From NCBI RefSeq assembly GCF_958450345.1, contig NC_088783.1, positions 98,699,302 to 98,763,301 of the forward strand: a stretch of 64,000 nucleotides of DNA. Direction: 5' to 3'. Positions 11,278 through 23,998 of the stretch are shown piece by piece. The translations under genes and the position numbers were made by a program. The notes beneath the pieces are model-generated. The model was not told where the DNA came from and searched no databases. It worked only from the letters and a program-made list of their open reading frames with translations. The number at the start of each line of letters is the position of its first letter. Position 1 is the stretch's first letter. Origin of the DNA: Calliphora vicina. Lineage: Eukaryota; Arthropoda; Insecta; Diptera; Calliphoridae.

Positions 11278-11735
11278 CTGGGCACTGACAGTGTTACCCA
11301 ATTATTTATTTGTAGATAAGGGCAATTAAAATTATACCATATTTTCTGATAGGTAATAGCACACACAATATAAAAATAGCATTTTAAATTATTTTCAAAA
11401 CATCAACTTTCTAAAACTAATGAATAAAATTTTACTATGATGGTGTACGATTTTAAGTGACATTCACTGTATGTCTAAAATCGAGGTTGTGCTGGTTTTT
11501 TCCGATTTTCTCGATTTTAAATAGCAAACGAGCCGGAAGAATTCCTGAGATGTATGAATCATGTATTTAAGTTATTTGGGGGCTTCGGAAAGTTGATTTC
11601 AACAAACTGACAGACAGACGGACATGGCTTATTCGGCTTAATCGGGTCGGAAAATTATATTGTGGAAATTACAAATGGAATGACAAACATATATGTATAT
11701 ACCCTTCTCACGAAGGTGAAGGGCATAAGTTTGGG

Positions 11736-12839
11736 CCAAAATAAATCAAAAACTATAAGTATGGTCACAAATGTCACATTGTACTGACTGAAATTCATTC
11801 ACTTTAAGGGGAATCAAGCCATTATGGGAAGTTGTTGACACCAATACTTCTGCAATAGGATTCTTACACTTATGTATATACATTTTGGCAAAACGTATGG
11901 AAAATGTTGAAACCTTTGTTCAAACTTGCAACATCTAACAATTCCCGGACTTTTTCCATCCCGGGAAATATTAAAAAATGTATTTATTCCCGAGTATTTT
12001 TCAAATAATCAATCGATCAAATATTTAAACATCGTTTAAAATTTATTAAGTTCGAGCACAGTGTAATAACTGTTGACATTTGTTTTGCAAAAATTTTGTT
12101 AAGAGAACGATAAATAACAAATTTCAAAATTTGTTACGCCATAAAATAATTTCAATTCGTGCTCAGCATTTTAAACAAGTGAATCCGTCACAAACAGTCG
12201 AAATCTTTCTGGAGCAACGTTATTTAATTCATCAAACGCAATATAGGTTTCGTAATTTGTTGTTCACAATTATTTAGTAGGATGTCTTTTCATTACACTT
12301 TACTGTTGAATGTATCAACATTTGTGTTGTTATCTTTTTGAATACACTTTCATTTTCCAATGTGTTTCTATTTAATTTACAATAGAAAATGCTTTCTTGC
12401 ATGCTTCAGCGAACCTTGGGTCTCATGAATGAGATTATGTTTTTATGAAAACATATTTTCGAATACATTTTTTTCATTTTCATTGTTTAGAAAATGAAAA
12501 TTTGCGGAAAAATTTATTTTGTGAAAATGTTTGTTTTTATATGTATATATTATAATTCATTTATTTCTTTTGACAGTTGCAAATTGGTAAGAGTCATAAG
12601 AATTAAACAAACAAACAAACACTAAATGAAATACATAATTTCATTTTTATTAATATTTATAACTAAGATAACAAAGCTGTGTTAATTAAAAACTCAAATA
12701 CTAGTATTTAAGTAAACAAACGAAACCCAAGACAAAAATTAACAAATAAATAAACTCATACCCAGTAGATATACGAAATTATTTTGCAAACCCTTTTTAA
12801 TTTTCAAAATTGGAATGTTTGATTTCAATACCATCTAAA
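11736..12839. other. Intronic sequence with a small MITE scrap
   Basis: At 11938-11970 TTCCCGGACTTTTTCC and CCCGGGAAAT resemble the right end of the MITE at 49901-50473. The rest shows no exon or element I can name. Confidence 0.45.
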
Positions 12840-13294
12840 TTGTACATTAGGGATATAACTATTGACATAATTTGCAAATATGCAAATTGGCATAGCATTG
12901 TCGAATAGAGCGTTAAAAATATGAAAATCCACGATATAATTCTTTCGCGGTTGTTAAAAAAGTTCACGCACCAAACGCAATAAAGTTTTTAGTTAAATAT
13001 TTTCAATTATTTTGAAATTCAATGTATTTTATTTTAATAATAACTGCGGACATACTTCAAAAGACAATTTTTAAATAAGGGAAGTATCCCTCACACTTGC
13101 AAAAAAAAATTAAATTATTTATATAATTTTTCAGAGAAAAAAAATTTGGTTTATTTTAGAAATTGGTGTTGGTGCGTGATGTTTTTGATTCCAAATGACC
13201 TAAAAAAATGATTTTCATTACTTATACAACATTGGCCATTACATAGTGGTTTGCCAAAAATTTCGCCAAAATTAGTTATATCCCTATTGTACAT
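12840..13294. mobile_element. hAT-type MITE with exact 8-bp target duplication
   Basis: The element 12848-13286 (439 bp) has inverted ends TAGGGATATAACTA and TAGTTATATCCCTA. TTGTACAT flanks both sides (12840-12847 and 13287-13294). There is no ORF of interest. Confidence 0.88.
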
Positions 13295-14045
13295 GTGTGA
13301 TGACATGGCACTGAGTTTCTATACTTGTTATATCCAAAATTACATAGAACACAGTATAGTTGTCGTAACCAGTTTCTCTGTGAGTACTTTGCGTACCAGC
13401 TGAATTGTGATCAGGCTGGTCCATCGTTTCAGAAAGTTTCAAGTTTCTGTCTACATAATAGTTCATTGATCGATATCACCATTTACTTCGATATCACTGT
13501 ACAACACAAACAAAAATTACAAGGTCCGACCAATAAATTTTGATAGAGGAGACAAAAAAAACGACACGTGTATCGGCGTTTTGAAAGTTTACATCTTAAT
13601 TTCATTTGAGGGGGGGTTAAAGTTTCCCAACTCTGGCACATTCTTATTGGTAATCGGCATAAGAAACCATGTGATCCTTACATTTTAGGTATAAAATGTG
13701 TTCAGCAAATTTATGTAAAATGTTACGGAGAACATTTTTGTAGAATAGCTTAAATCCTCAAGACAGGGGTAATTTTTTGTCCTTCTTTTAAAATAGAGCA
13801 AAAAACAACATTAAAACTGGGATTTAAGGGGTTAAAATGTTCCCCAAAAATATTATCCGTGAAATTTTACTATAAGTCCCTGAATACATCAAATCTAAAA
13901 ATCCAACCAGACAGTCAGAAATAAGACATAACAAAAGAGAACCTAGGGTTAATTTCGCATTTATTAAGAATTTTATTTTAAGTGAATAAATCGTGTGTAA
14001 AATAATAAGTAAATATGAAAACCATATGCGAAAATATTGTAACAT
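13295..14045. other. Intronic sequence without recognised feature
   Basis: I see no terminal repeats, splice-bounded ORF or known motif. A run of G (GAGGGGGGG) stands near 13609. Confidence 0.45.
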
Positions 14046-14282
14046 TTGGTCAATTCACAAGGTTCTTATCAGTCATATTGTCATAATGTCCTAATATATC
14101 TCGACTCGACAGCTCGGCTTAACCGACTCCTACCGCTGGTAGGCTACGATAACACAATAAATATAGCATACAGAGTAGTATTATTTTAGGACATTTTTTG
14201 CTTGAAAAACAATAAAAACCATTGTGAAATATTAGGACATTATGACAATATGACACGATAAGAGACCTTGTGAATTAACCAA
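14046..14282. mobile_element. Palindromic MITE of about 237 bp
   Basis: The left arm TTGGTCAATTCACAAGG... and the right arm ...CCTTGTGAATTAACCAA are inverted copies. The inverted match continues through TATTGTCATAATGTCCTAAT for about 55 bp. The unique centre contains ACCGACTCCTACCGCTGG. The superfamily is undetermined and no clean target duplication was seen. Confidence 0.75.
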
Positions 14283-17075
14283 TTATGTTTTTATATAAAA
14301 TATTGTTGTATTTTAAAACACTGGGACGTGGTAAGTACTGTAGTAATTGTAATCTTCTGCTCTGATCAGAAGATTACAAATGCACAAAGTCGACAATACG
14401 TAATTTGTGAGAAGACCCAAAAATGTGAAATTTATTACCATTTGAGAAATTACTTGAGATCAACATTGTTGGTCTACAGAATTGTTAGCCTCTAAGTAGC
14501 ATGTTTCTCAAAATGACGTAAGTCGCAATGTTGGCAGAATATTAAATAAATCAAACAGCAAATTGTTTTTCTTATAAGAATTCTGTTTTATCAAAACAGA
14601 ATTCCGGAACATAAACTCCATACAAAATTACAATAATATGAAAACATCATATTATTTGTTTAGAATTGCTGATAAGGAAAAAATCGATTTATTTTTTAAG
14701 AATATTTAAACGACATTGATGATTAATCGAACAATAACTGTATTTAATTACACGGCCTTGACAATTAATCAGTTAATGTGGGAAAAGTAGTAAAGTATTG
14801 ATTTATATTTTGGTAAAAGAAAATTAATGTATTATTTATAGAGACTATTGGGCGATACATAAACAATATGTAGGTATGTATGTATATGATGAATTAGAAA
14901 TTAAGTCAATAATGGTTTCTTAAAAATTGTATTTGGTCAATTAAAAATATGTATGTTAAAAAATGTCCTAACATACACAATTCAATAGAAGTTAAACTAG
15001 GATTTGTTTTTCATTCTTTTTGGTGGATGAATGAGGTAATAGGGCGCGTTTTTTTAATCCATATAATTAACAGTATTGTGCTTATATTCAAATGTTAACC
15101 AGTGTTGTTTCTAACATGTTATTTATTGCTGGAATCACTAACACGCACACTCACATATCGAAACAAACACTATTCGACAGAGTATTAAGAGCATGGAAGC
15201 GGAGCAGAGCAGTCAGTCAGTCAGTGGTAGATTTGATTATATTTTTTGCGATGAACTCAGCACTCACAATTGCTTTTCTTTAATTTAATTTTTTTTTTAT
15301 TTTTCATTTCATTTGTTTTGTTTAATACGCCCAAAATCGATAGAATTAGGAAGTATTGAAATAATTATTATTCATTTTATTTGTTATATAGTAAACATTT
15401 TCTTTAAATTTAAAACAAACATATGTATTTTTGAGTTTTTGTTTTAATAAACATATTTAGTATATCTATTTATATACATACATATATATTCTCTTTTATA
15501 TAAATATGTATGTAAGTCAGTACATATATACTATGTATTTTGTTTTTATGCAATATTATAGTATCTGTATAGATATGATTCTTTTTGCGCCTTCCGTTAG
15601 TGAAGGAATAAGAAGGATACAAAACTTACACTTGTTTCCAACTATGAGTATTTTTGTTGTTTGTTTCCTTATTACTTGCTTTCCTTCCGTTTCCTTAACA
15701 AAACGATAACATTCTCAATTCGACACACTAAATTAAATCAATGTTTATAACAGATACAGCTACGAGAATGAAGTACTAAATATTTACGTTGTTTTCTTCT
15801 TTTCTTCTTTTTTTTTTGATATTTATTGTATATATATTGTGTATATATTTAGAAGGTTATTTTGTTACTATTGCTAGCAACAAATCAGCCAAAGAAGAAC
15901 CAAAAAAAAACACTAACCGATTTCAAAAATATTTCATTTATTTGATTTTTATTATTTTTTTTGTATATGTATTTCTGTTGTTGATATTTCTTGTTCACTT
16001 TTATTCCAATTTAAAAAAAAACAAACACGCAATTTGTTGGCGAAATTGCTTAAATACAATTGAAAGATGATGTTGTCGATGACGATTCGAATATGTTGTC
16101 AGCAGAAAAGAAACAATTAATTAATTTAATTTAATTTTATTTGAACTTCGGTTTAATTGGACAATTTGTGACCCGTTCGCGTAGTGTACGTGCGTTCATC
16201 TATTGTGAAAAATATAAAACTGTATGTCGTCGTCTATCATGCCTTTATTCTCTCAACAACTGAATATATTTATTAAATTTATCCCCTTTCTCTCTAGCTG
16301 TTTATTCTCTTATCGGTACAAAAGTTACCAGATTGTCTAATGAATAACAACAAACTAATAATAACAAAATATATACAAAAATACAAGTAAATATGTACAG
16401 GCTTAATTTTAGCAAAACATTTAAAGAGTAAAATATGTTATGTTAATGTTTTTTTTTTTTATACAACTTGCATTCGCAACTAATGTTAAGTATACGTCTG
16501 TCGTTTTGTATCTAACGTTATGTTACTTTTAGTTTGATAGTTTTGTTTTTGTAGAATGCAACAGGGTGGCAACATACTGCATGACATCACTTTTTTTCCA
16601 CTACAAAAGATACACACACATACGAAAAGTATCTTATAAATTGTACATAAAAAGAGATTACACACGCTTAGTTGAGAGAGTGAGAGCAAATATTTTTAAA
16701 CAGCATAAGAGCAAACTAACTAATACTGTTATACAAATTGTAACTGCAATAGAAATATCCAAACAGACAAATTACTGTTGCCAGATTTGCTGACTTTTGA
16801 TTGTAAAAATTAAAATTACGATTTTATGAAAAGTTTACGTTTATATGAAGGTTTTCTTCATATTTTTACTAAATATGTTTACATATTTATTTGTCGCAAA
16901 ATTGTCGGTGCGAATTTTTAATACAGTATCGGACAACACATTTGCAACTAACATTCAAAATACAAATTTGTTTCGCAAAATTAAAATCTTTCCAATATTT
17001 AAAATTGATGTTGTGAGTTCAAGTTTCTTATTATGTCAGCACTAAGTTAATACATTTTTTAGGTTCAGTTATAGC
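14283..17075. other. Intronic AT-rich sequence, no gene
   Basis: It contains scattered TACATA tracts, CAGTCAGTCAGTCAGT near 15210 and polypyrimidine stretches. The short open runs here have no codon bias or resemblance to known proteins and are judged to be chance. Confidence 0.45.
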
Positions 17076-17302
17076 TAAGTTCTATTTTTGCAGTATAGTA
17101 TATGAATCAACCTATTATTTTTCATCCGACAAAACAATTGCAACTCTTACAGTTTTTGTTGTTAATGTTTAAAAAACCGTTATTTTTACTTTTGTTTTGT
17201 TGCAATTCGTAGTTTATTGGTATAAAATCTCACTTTCCTTTAGCTGCAAACATATTTTATATATAAGACAAGTTTTACTAATTATCCGTAATTTCGATAA
17301 AG

Positions 17303-17515
17303 ATGGCAACTGATAAGTTCGGTAAAGTTTTACGAAATCGTATTGTTGATGATTTCAATCAAAGAATTACTCAAAAAGAACTATCGATTAAGTATAAGGT
17401 GCATAAATCATCAATTTCTCGAATTTTATCACGTTTTAAAAAAACTAAGTCTGTGGAGGCCTCGAAAAACTGACAAAAGAACCGATGCGTTAATTGTTAG
17501 ATTTAATGGCAAAAT
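17303..17515 (+). pseudogene. Tc1-like transposase N-terminal fragment
   Basis: From ATG 17303 the frame reads MATDKFGKVLRNRIVDDFNQ, then RITQKELSIKYKVHKSSISR and ILSRFKKTKS, ending at a TGA at 17471. The +1 frame continues with WRPRKTDKRTDALIVRF, so one frameshift separates the helix-turn-helix from the GRP-like basic linker. This arrangement (HTH, then R-P-R-K-T-D) is that of the paired-like N-terminus of Tc1 transposases. Sequence after about 17515 is unrelated repeat DNA, so the catalytic domain is gone. Confidence 0.7.
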
Positions 17516-17906
17516 TTTAAATTTAAAAATTTTCAGCGGGTACCGTTTCAACATTTCAAACATTTAATTCTAAGGGACGCTCTAATGTATATCTTTTCTT
17601 TCCCGGTAGTCTCATTAATAGCTTCCAAATACATAACTTCGGGACTATATAGAATTTTTATATGATACGGAAAGATAACTTAATGTAAAAGCATGTAAAG
17701 AAAAATTTGGCTCACTTAAGAGGACATATCACCTCCCAGACCTATCCAAACTTGGCCAATTTAAAAAAAATCTCGGTTTGAGTAAAAAATTCTAAAAAGG
17801 CAAAGCACGGATCCACGAAAAAGCTCCATATTTGTATAACCCCATATGTTTCTTAAATACTTACTAAGTGTTTTTACTATCACACGGTAAATAACGTCAC
17901 AGTAGG
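17516..17906 (+). repeat. Dispersed repeat shared with 36540 and 30405-30680
   Basis: The stretch around 17535-17595 (CAGCGGGTACCGTTTCAAC) recurs at 36570-36620. From 17636 to 17906 it follows 30405-30680 closely, for example GGACATATCACCTCCCAGAC and AGGCAAAGCACGGATCCACG. The match resumes after the hAT insertion, near 19234-19370. Confidence 0.7.
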
Positions 17907-18900
17907 CACTTTACTAGTGTTTATAAAAAACCGACTTTTTAAAAAACCGGTTTGTCGGTTAACCGAAAATTGGGCTTTTTTAGAAAACCGGTTTTTCGGT
18001 TAACCGACATCGAAAAAACCGGTTAAACCGGTTAACCGTCATATATATGTAGAAAACATAAAATGTCCAATAAAGTATATACAGCTTTAAAATTTGTAGT
18101 TTTTAGTAGTCAGGAATGGTTAATATTAAATACCTATGAATATACAAAAGTGCTAAGTCCATTTTATTTTGTAAAAATTTCAAAATTATTATGTCAGTCA
18201 AATGGAATTGAGTATAAATATGTTACTAAATATATAATATACTTGTTTTAATTATTGGTTTATTCATTAAATTTTTCTGATATGGAATCAGATTTCAAAA
18301 TATTTCAAATTATGGATTTTGGAATGTTGTTATTTCTGAAAAGGACTTTGTACACTAAGCTAACGAAATGAATAATAAAATAAAATTTTAAGAACAAAAC
18401 ACACTAATGAAGTCAAATTGATTGAAAGAAGGTATGCACATCAAATTCAACTTGACGTTTGGTAAAATCATCACTAAGTTTATAATGAATCATTATTAAG
18501 ATTTTGCTTAACTTCTAGAATTCTGCGGAATTTAATTTTTATAGTTTGATTATGTAAACTCATCGTAAACTCAAGCTTTTAAGTAAACTCATCGTCCTCT
18601 ACTATTTAGAATCATTTTACTTCTTAAAAATATCAATCTAAATAGGTTTATATTGTAAATCAGCAGTTTAGGTTTCAAATCAGACCAATAATGTTTGTAC
18701 AATGAATATAAAAAATACACAAAACCATGAGATTTCTTAATTTTAAACCTAAATTTTAAAAACCGGTTAACCGAGTGATAAAAACCGGATAAACCGGTTA
18801 ACCGAAAATCAACATTTTAAATTAACCGGTTCGCAAAAAACCGAGATTTCGAAGAAAAACAGGTTTTTCGATTAACCGGTTTATAAACACTACACTTTAC
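17907..18900. mobile_element. hAT-type element with exact 8-bp target duplication
   Basis: The element 17915-18892 (978 bp) has ends TAGTGTTTATAAA and TTTATAAACACTA. CACTTTAC flanks both sides. Near both ends there are clustered AACCGGTTAACCG motifs, likely transposase-binding subterminal repeats. The related repeat copy at 30655-30690 lacks this insertion. No transposase is seen inside: the ORF at 18063-18251 is short and unlike hAT proteins. Confidence 0.88.
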
Positions 18901-19929
18901 TGAAAAAACTCAGTTTTTGGAACACATTTTCTTTAGCCATTGATTTAAGGATTTTGTTATGATATCTTTAACCGTTAAAATTTTACATTAAGTCATATTT
19001 TATATTTTTATTTGTTGAAAATCACAATATTATGAAATTAATTTAAAAAAAAATTGAAAATTACACTCTGATTTTTTACATTTTAAATTCAAAAAAAAGT
19101 TGTTTTTTTTGTGGAATTTTGTTTATGTTTTTGTTGTGAAAAAGTGTAAAAAATTGTCCATTCTTTTGAAATGAATAACCTTTATATTTTTTAGTTTTTA
19201 AGGTAAATGAGGTCTCAAAGTTTTATAAAATTATTTAATTTTACTGAAATATCAATCCTCAAATCATAATGTTTTCAACAGTATCAAATACTTATATAAG
19301 AAGCCTTTATTTACTCCTCAGAAGTTCCACAAACCTTGTCCCCTTTGACAAATTTGTACGTTTTTTTTCATATAATGCGTGCAAAAATCTGTTACACTAA
19401 AATTTCTGTTAAGTCAGTATGTGTTTGAATTCAAAGTTTAAATTTTTAATCCTTTATATTTTCTTAGCCTCAAAGCCCTCACACTTAAATAAATATAATG
19501 AAGGATTATGCTATTTAAAATCATTATTAAAGCATCCGTTAAATCACCAAATATGTTCCAACTGTATATTAATAAATACTCTTATTAACTAACGGCTATA
19601 CGACGCGAACAAAAATTAAATGCATGTTGAATTTTAATGTTATTAATATAAATGTTACATGTGTTTTTCCTAATATTTAAAGGAAAGTATGTAGTTTTAT
19701 TAAAAAAGTAGTTTTTTTTTATACACATGCAACATAATTTCACACGTCATACTTAGTATGATTATTATATTTGTAAAGAAAAGTTTGTACATATGTACAT
19801 ACAAAATTAATTCAACAATTAAATTCTGTTGCATTGTAATTTAGTAAACACATTTCAATTAGGTAATAGAGTAGGCCACCACCATCTCCACCACACTGAC
19901 CATAGCTACAATAGTATTGTTTGGCGTAG
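18901..19929. other. Continuation of interrupted repeat plus unassigned intron
   Basis: 19234-19370 continues the repeat shared with 30690-30830 (CCTCAGAAGTTCCACAAACC). The rest shows no feature. Confidence 0.45.
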
Positions 19930-19930
19930 T

Positions 19931-21596
19931 ACAGTGGTTTAGAAACGTTTTTTTTTTTTTTGGGAATAATTCGGTATCTCGAGATCTATTAGAGATATCG
20001 TAACGAAATTTCACAAAGTTGGAGCTGAGATGTTTTCGAGTTGATTTACTGCTATAATACAATTCTGAATAAAATAACAAACTTGTTAACAGTTATCTCG
20101 TCCTTATAAAAAGTTACACGCATCCAAAGTAGGAACTAAAAATTGTAATATGGTGATTATCCTTGAAGAAAATCTCAATTTCATCGGCCAAAAGTCCAAC
20201 TTGTTGTTAACTCATTGAAAGTAATGGTCGAGCTTGGCCGAACATATTTCCTAACTTGTTTTTATTTGCTTACAACTTTTTAACAAGTAAAGCTGATGCA
20301 AAAAATAAAAAAAATCCGCATTTTCATACTAAATGCCATAAAAAATTAAAAGTTCAACTTTAGCTTTAAATTTCTCAACAACTGCTGAACCGATTTTAAT
20401 GAAATTAAAACTGGAGAAAAATTCAAGAAGATATCTGTCCATCAAAAAAAATTCTAAAATATCTCTATCGGTTTAAAAGTTACAAAATTTTGACCGATGA
20501 AAAACGTGCGTCGTCGACATCGTCGTCAATATTAAGTCAAAAAATGGTGTATGTGCAATTTCATATCATCGTACGTGACATTTGTACGCCTATAGAGTGG
20601 AATAGATTTTGCAAAAATAAGAGTATCTGCAAAATAATTTGGTCTTTATGTTCCATTCAGAGGGTACTATATTTTAAAATAATAAAAAGTTCTTTCGAAA
20701 CATTGTTGTCCAAAATATCGAGCGAAATAAGGTTATATCGTACGTGACATAAAACGGAAGTCATTTTGAGGTAGATGTAGAAATATGAGAAAATTTTCGA
20801 ATCGTGAGAGGCGTTATGTTTTCTTTTAATTTCTTACACTAAATGAAATATTTTTCCTTTACAAAACGTCATATTTAAATAAAAACAATCTTTGGATGAT
20901 TTTATAAACAATAAAATTTAATATCGTACGTGACAGATTTTTCTCTTATAATAAAACAATATATATTCTGTAAATATATGTATACAAAAACTAAAAAAAT
21001 TAATGGAAAATAAACATTCGGTTTCAATAAACAATTTTATAATAGCAAAAAAACAATCAGAGTCAAATTCATTCGGATCTTAGTTTTAACCGCAATTTTA
21101 GACTAAAACATTCCTAAAACATTAAAAAATTAAATATAATCAGTTTAAACTATTATTTTTGTCTTTAAAATGTAATATGATCTAAATACTTTCACATAGT
21201 AACATTTTATTATTTTCTTCTATTCAAATCATCTTGAAAAATTGCCCATATGTTTCGTCGATATCGACAAATTAAAAAAAAGCTAAATTAAAAAAAAAAC
21301 AAAAAAACCTAAATATCTCTTGAACTTAAAGATATAACCTAAACATGTAAATCTTCTATAACTATTTTTGTATATCTTCTCAAGGACTATTTATACATAT
21401 TTTAAATTTCAAATAATTCGTATAATAAATGGATTTTTGCGATTATTTTTTTTAAAAAAATGTGAGACCCGAGATGACCAAAATTGAGGGGCCACCATTT
21501 CGCCTACAATGCCGAACAACTGTAAATCAACCCGAAAACATCTAATCTAGTTCCCGATATACCGAATTATTTAAAAAAAATGTTTCTAAACCACTG
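19931..21596. repeat. 1.7-kb repeat with CAGTGGTTTAGAAAC inverted ends
   Basis: The left end is ACAGTGGTTTAGAAAC and the right end GTTTCTAAACCACTGT. CGTAGT is found beside both ends, one base offset on the right. The interior has three direct ATCGTACGTGACA motifs (20568, 20737, 20923). Relatives lie at 28199-28430 and 29712-31050. No coherent transposase was read. The 85-codon run at 20490-20747 crosses the motifs and is not protein-like. Confidence 0.65.
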
Positions 21597-22466
21597 TCCG
21601 TAGTATGACACAATAAAATACAACCACATCCAATCCTCTACTTACAACATTAATTATAATAAAAATGTGGATGTAAATATGTACATGGGCGTTTCTCCCT
21701 CTCATCACTGTTAAAGTTTAAATTCCTGGTGTAGGAGTATCGCCTCAAAATACAAGACATTTTAATGAATGCTCTTACTATTGGGCAGATTATGCTATTC
21801 CATGTTTATTCTTGGATGTTGTATAGACCCATGGATATATAAGATATTTATCCATTTATTGTATGAAGAGAAAATGATTGTTGTGTTATCCCCTCAAAAT
21901 AAACCTTGGAATGTTTGTTTTATGATGTTTTCCTAAATATTTTGGCAATAAAATAATTTTTTTTTAGATTTTTGGAAATATTTGTATTTTCTCCTAAAAC
22001 ATGAAAACTAGACTTAAATCAGTTTTAATACAAAAGGGATATCCCACAAAATATTAGTTTTCTTTAAAATATGAATAAAATTGCTTTAATTTATTGTTTG
22101 TAATAAATTAATTTAGTAATTTAATATGTGCACGAAATATGCAATGAGGTTATTTTTCTTGAAATTTCGTTTTTATGTTAAATTTTTTTAATAAATGAAT
22201 AGTTTTTAATTTTTTTAGTATGTAAGATAATTATAAAAATGTAACGAAATCTTTTATAAAATGTCATATGCACGAAATAAGCTGTGAGCCACTGTAAATA
22301 AAATCGGAGATGGTAAAAATCCAATCTGAGTCAAAATAAAATGGAATTAATTTATTGTAAATAAAATAAATATATGATTTTATTTATTCCATTACGAACA
22401 AAAGACACTTTTAAATTTCATGTGAAAAATTCAAATTATTGGGTGTTAGAAAAACAATTTTTTGAT
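21597..22466. other. Intronic sequence without recognised feature
   Basis: AT-rich, with no terminal repeats or exon-like ORF. Confidence 0.45.
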
Positions 22467-23350
22467 TGCATATAATATACATATGGGAGAAGTCATATCA
22501 AAACGGACAGAAAATATTTTCGGATTTGTCATCTTCGATTTTAATGAAATTTACCACACATATTACGGTTCAAAAGGGTTTCTCATATCAATGACTTTTT
22601 CATCGCAAACCCATTCCACTTAAAAAATATCGCGGTTTGAAAATGTTGTGTTATCCACTCAAAGTATATATTTCAATGTTAAAAATATCAAAGATCGCGC
22701 TGTTAAAAAATAATAAATAAAAAATAAAACGCGGTATGAGGATACCTAAACTCTCTACTATATTCGTGCAAAACAATTTCGGTGGAGACTCGATTAGTTC
22801 AGGAGTTATAATGGAAAACGTTATTAAAAATACGTTTTTTCATATAAATTCATATATAAATTTAAGCTCCTGTGTTTTACTATATAAATTTAAATTGATT
22901 CGAATGTGTTCTGTTTTCTATTTGCTTAAATTTTTATATGAATTTATATGAAAAAAACGTACTTTTAATAACGTTTTCCCTTATAACTCCTGAACTAATC
23001 GAGTCTCCATCGAAATGTTTTTGCACAAATATAATAGAGAGTTTAGGTGTCCCCATACCGTGTTCTTTAACCTTTTGGAAGTAAACAATTTTAGTCACAC
23101 CACTTTAAGGACAATATCTTTGCCTTTAAAATGGAATCAAAAATTATACTGGACTTTGAGTAGTTTCAAAGTTATGGGCAATTATGTGTATATAATTTTA
23201 GACAATTTTAAAAAAAATTTAAATTTTCAAATCGCGATATTTTTGAAGCGGAATGAGTTTCCATTGAAAAAGTCACTGATATGAGGAACATATTGGATAT
23301 ATTTCATTAAAATCGGAAATATATGGATCCTCCCATATATATTTCATGCA
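22467..23350. repeat. Long foldback (near-complete inverted repeat) element
   Basis: Two arms of roughly 370-430 bp are imperfect inverted copies around a centre near 22910. Matching pairs are CATATGGGAG/CTCCCATAT at the ends, AATGACTTTTTCATCGC with its inverse near 23265, and GGAGACTCGATTAGTTCAGG near 22785 with CCTGAACTAATCGAGTCTCC near 22988. A transcript through it would form a very long hairpin. The ORFs inside are by-products. Confidence 0.85.
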
Positions 23351-23736
23351 CTGGGAAAAGTAATAACACAAATAAATCTGTAAAATGAGGGTTAAATGTA
23401 TCAATAGATATTTATTGTATTTAGTGCATTAAACAATTGTTTGTCTGTCATATTAAAAAGAAACAAAATACTAAATACGAGTACAAATGCAAGAGTGTTT
23501 TGTATGCACAAAATATCCAATCACCAGACAGTCGAATAACGAACGGAACCAACAAACAAACACCAACTACTAGATACATAATACAACAACAACAATAATA
23601 ATAAAAAAAACAAATAAACTATAGCAGATATTAGCTGCCATTAAGTGTAGTAAATGATTAAGTTGATGATAATTTGTTAAAAACATGCAATTTAGGCGCA
23701 ATACCAAATAGTATTTTATTTATTTCTTTTCTTTAT

Positions 23737-23763
23737 GTCTGTCTGTCTGTCTGTCTGTCTGTC
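23737..23763. repeat. (GTCT)n microsatellite
   Basis: Six to seven GTCT units in tandem. Confidence 0.95.
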
Positions 23764-23870
23764 AAACAAATAAATTCTATAAAAATAAGCACAATAAACG
23801 AAGAAAAAAAATTAACTTTTTAATAAAAAATAAGAATAAGAAAAGTGTCGGTCTTTGAGTTTGGATTTGG

Positions 23871-23998
23871 GAAAATGTATTTTTTCTATCACGAGAAACT
23901 CACAGCGACTTTGGTTGGCGGAATATTTATTTTTAGGAAAATGTATTTTTTCTATCACGAGAAACTCACAATGACTTTGGTTGGCGGAATATTTATTG
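23871..23998. repeat. Tandem duplication of a 66-bp unit
   Basis: The block from GAAAATGTATTTTTTC through TTGGTTGGCGGAATATTTAT occurs twice in direct succession. The copies differ by a few bases (CAGCGACT against CAATGACT). Confidence 0.9.

Larger units (their letters stand above)
9990..11471 (-). mobile_element. Tc1-like element with TA target duplication
   Basis: The element 9992-11469 has inverted ends CAGTGAGTGTCACTCAAAAT and ATTTTAAGTGACATTCACTG, flanked by TA on both sides. A transposase C-terminus remains on the minus strand near the right end. Most of the coding part has been replaced by another TIR insertion at 10242-11174. Confidence 0.8.
9640..11735 (+). repeat. Dispersed ACAAGTAAG-family repeat split by a Tc1-like element
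   Basis: The left half (9645-9989) opens AACAAGTAAAAGAGCTATAT and has ATATACCCTCCACC. The right half (11472-11735) has the CAGACAGACGGACATGGC block and closes with TATACCCTTCTCACGAAGG. The insertion between them is bounded by TA dinucleotides. The family resembles Helitron-like or DINE-like fly repeats, but this is not shown. Confidence 0.7.

Noticed and set aside
15092..15283. Short ORF with MLTSVVSNMLFIAGITN start
   Set aside because: Simple CAGT and CACACT repeats make up much of the frame and there is no splice or codon support.
20490..20747. 85-codon ORF across the CGTACGTGACA repeats
   Set aside because: The relative at 28199 does not keep it open and no domain is visible. It has no ATG-based conserved start.
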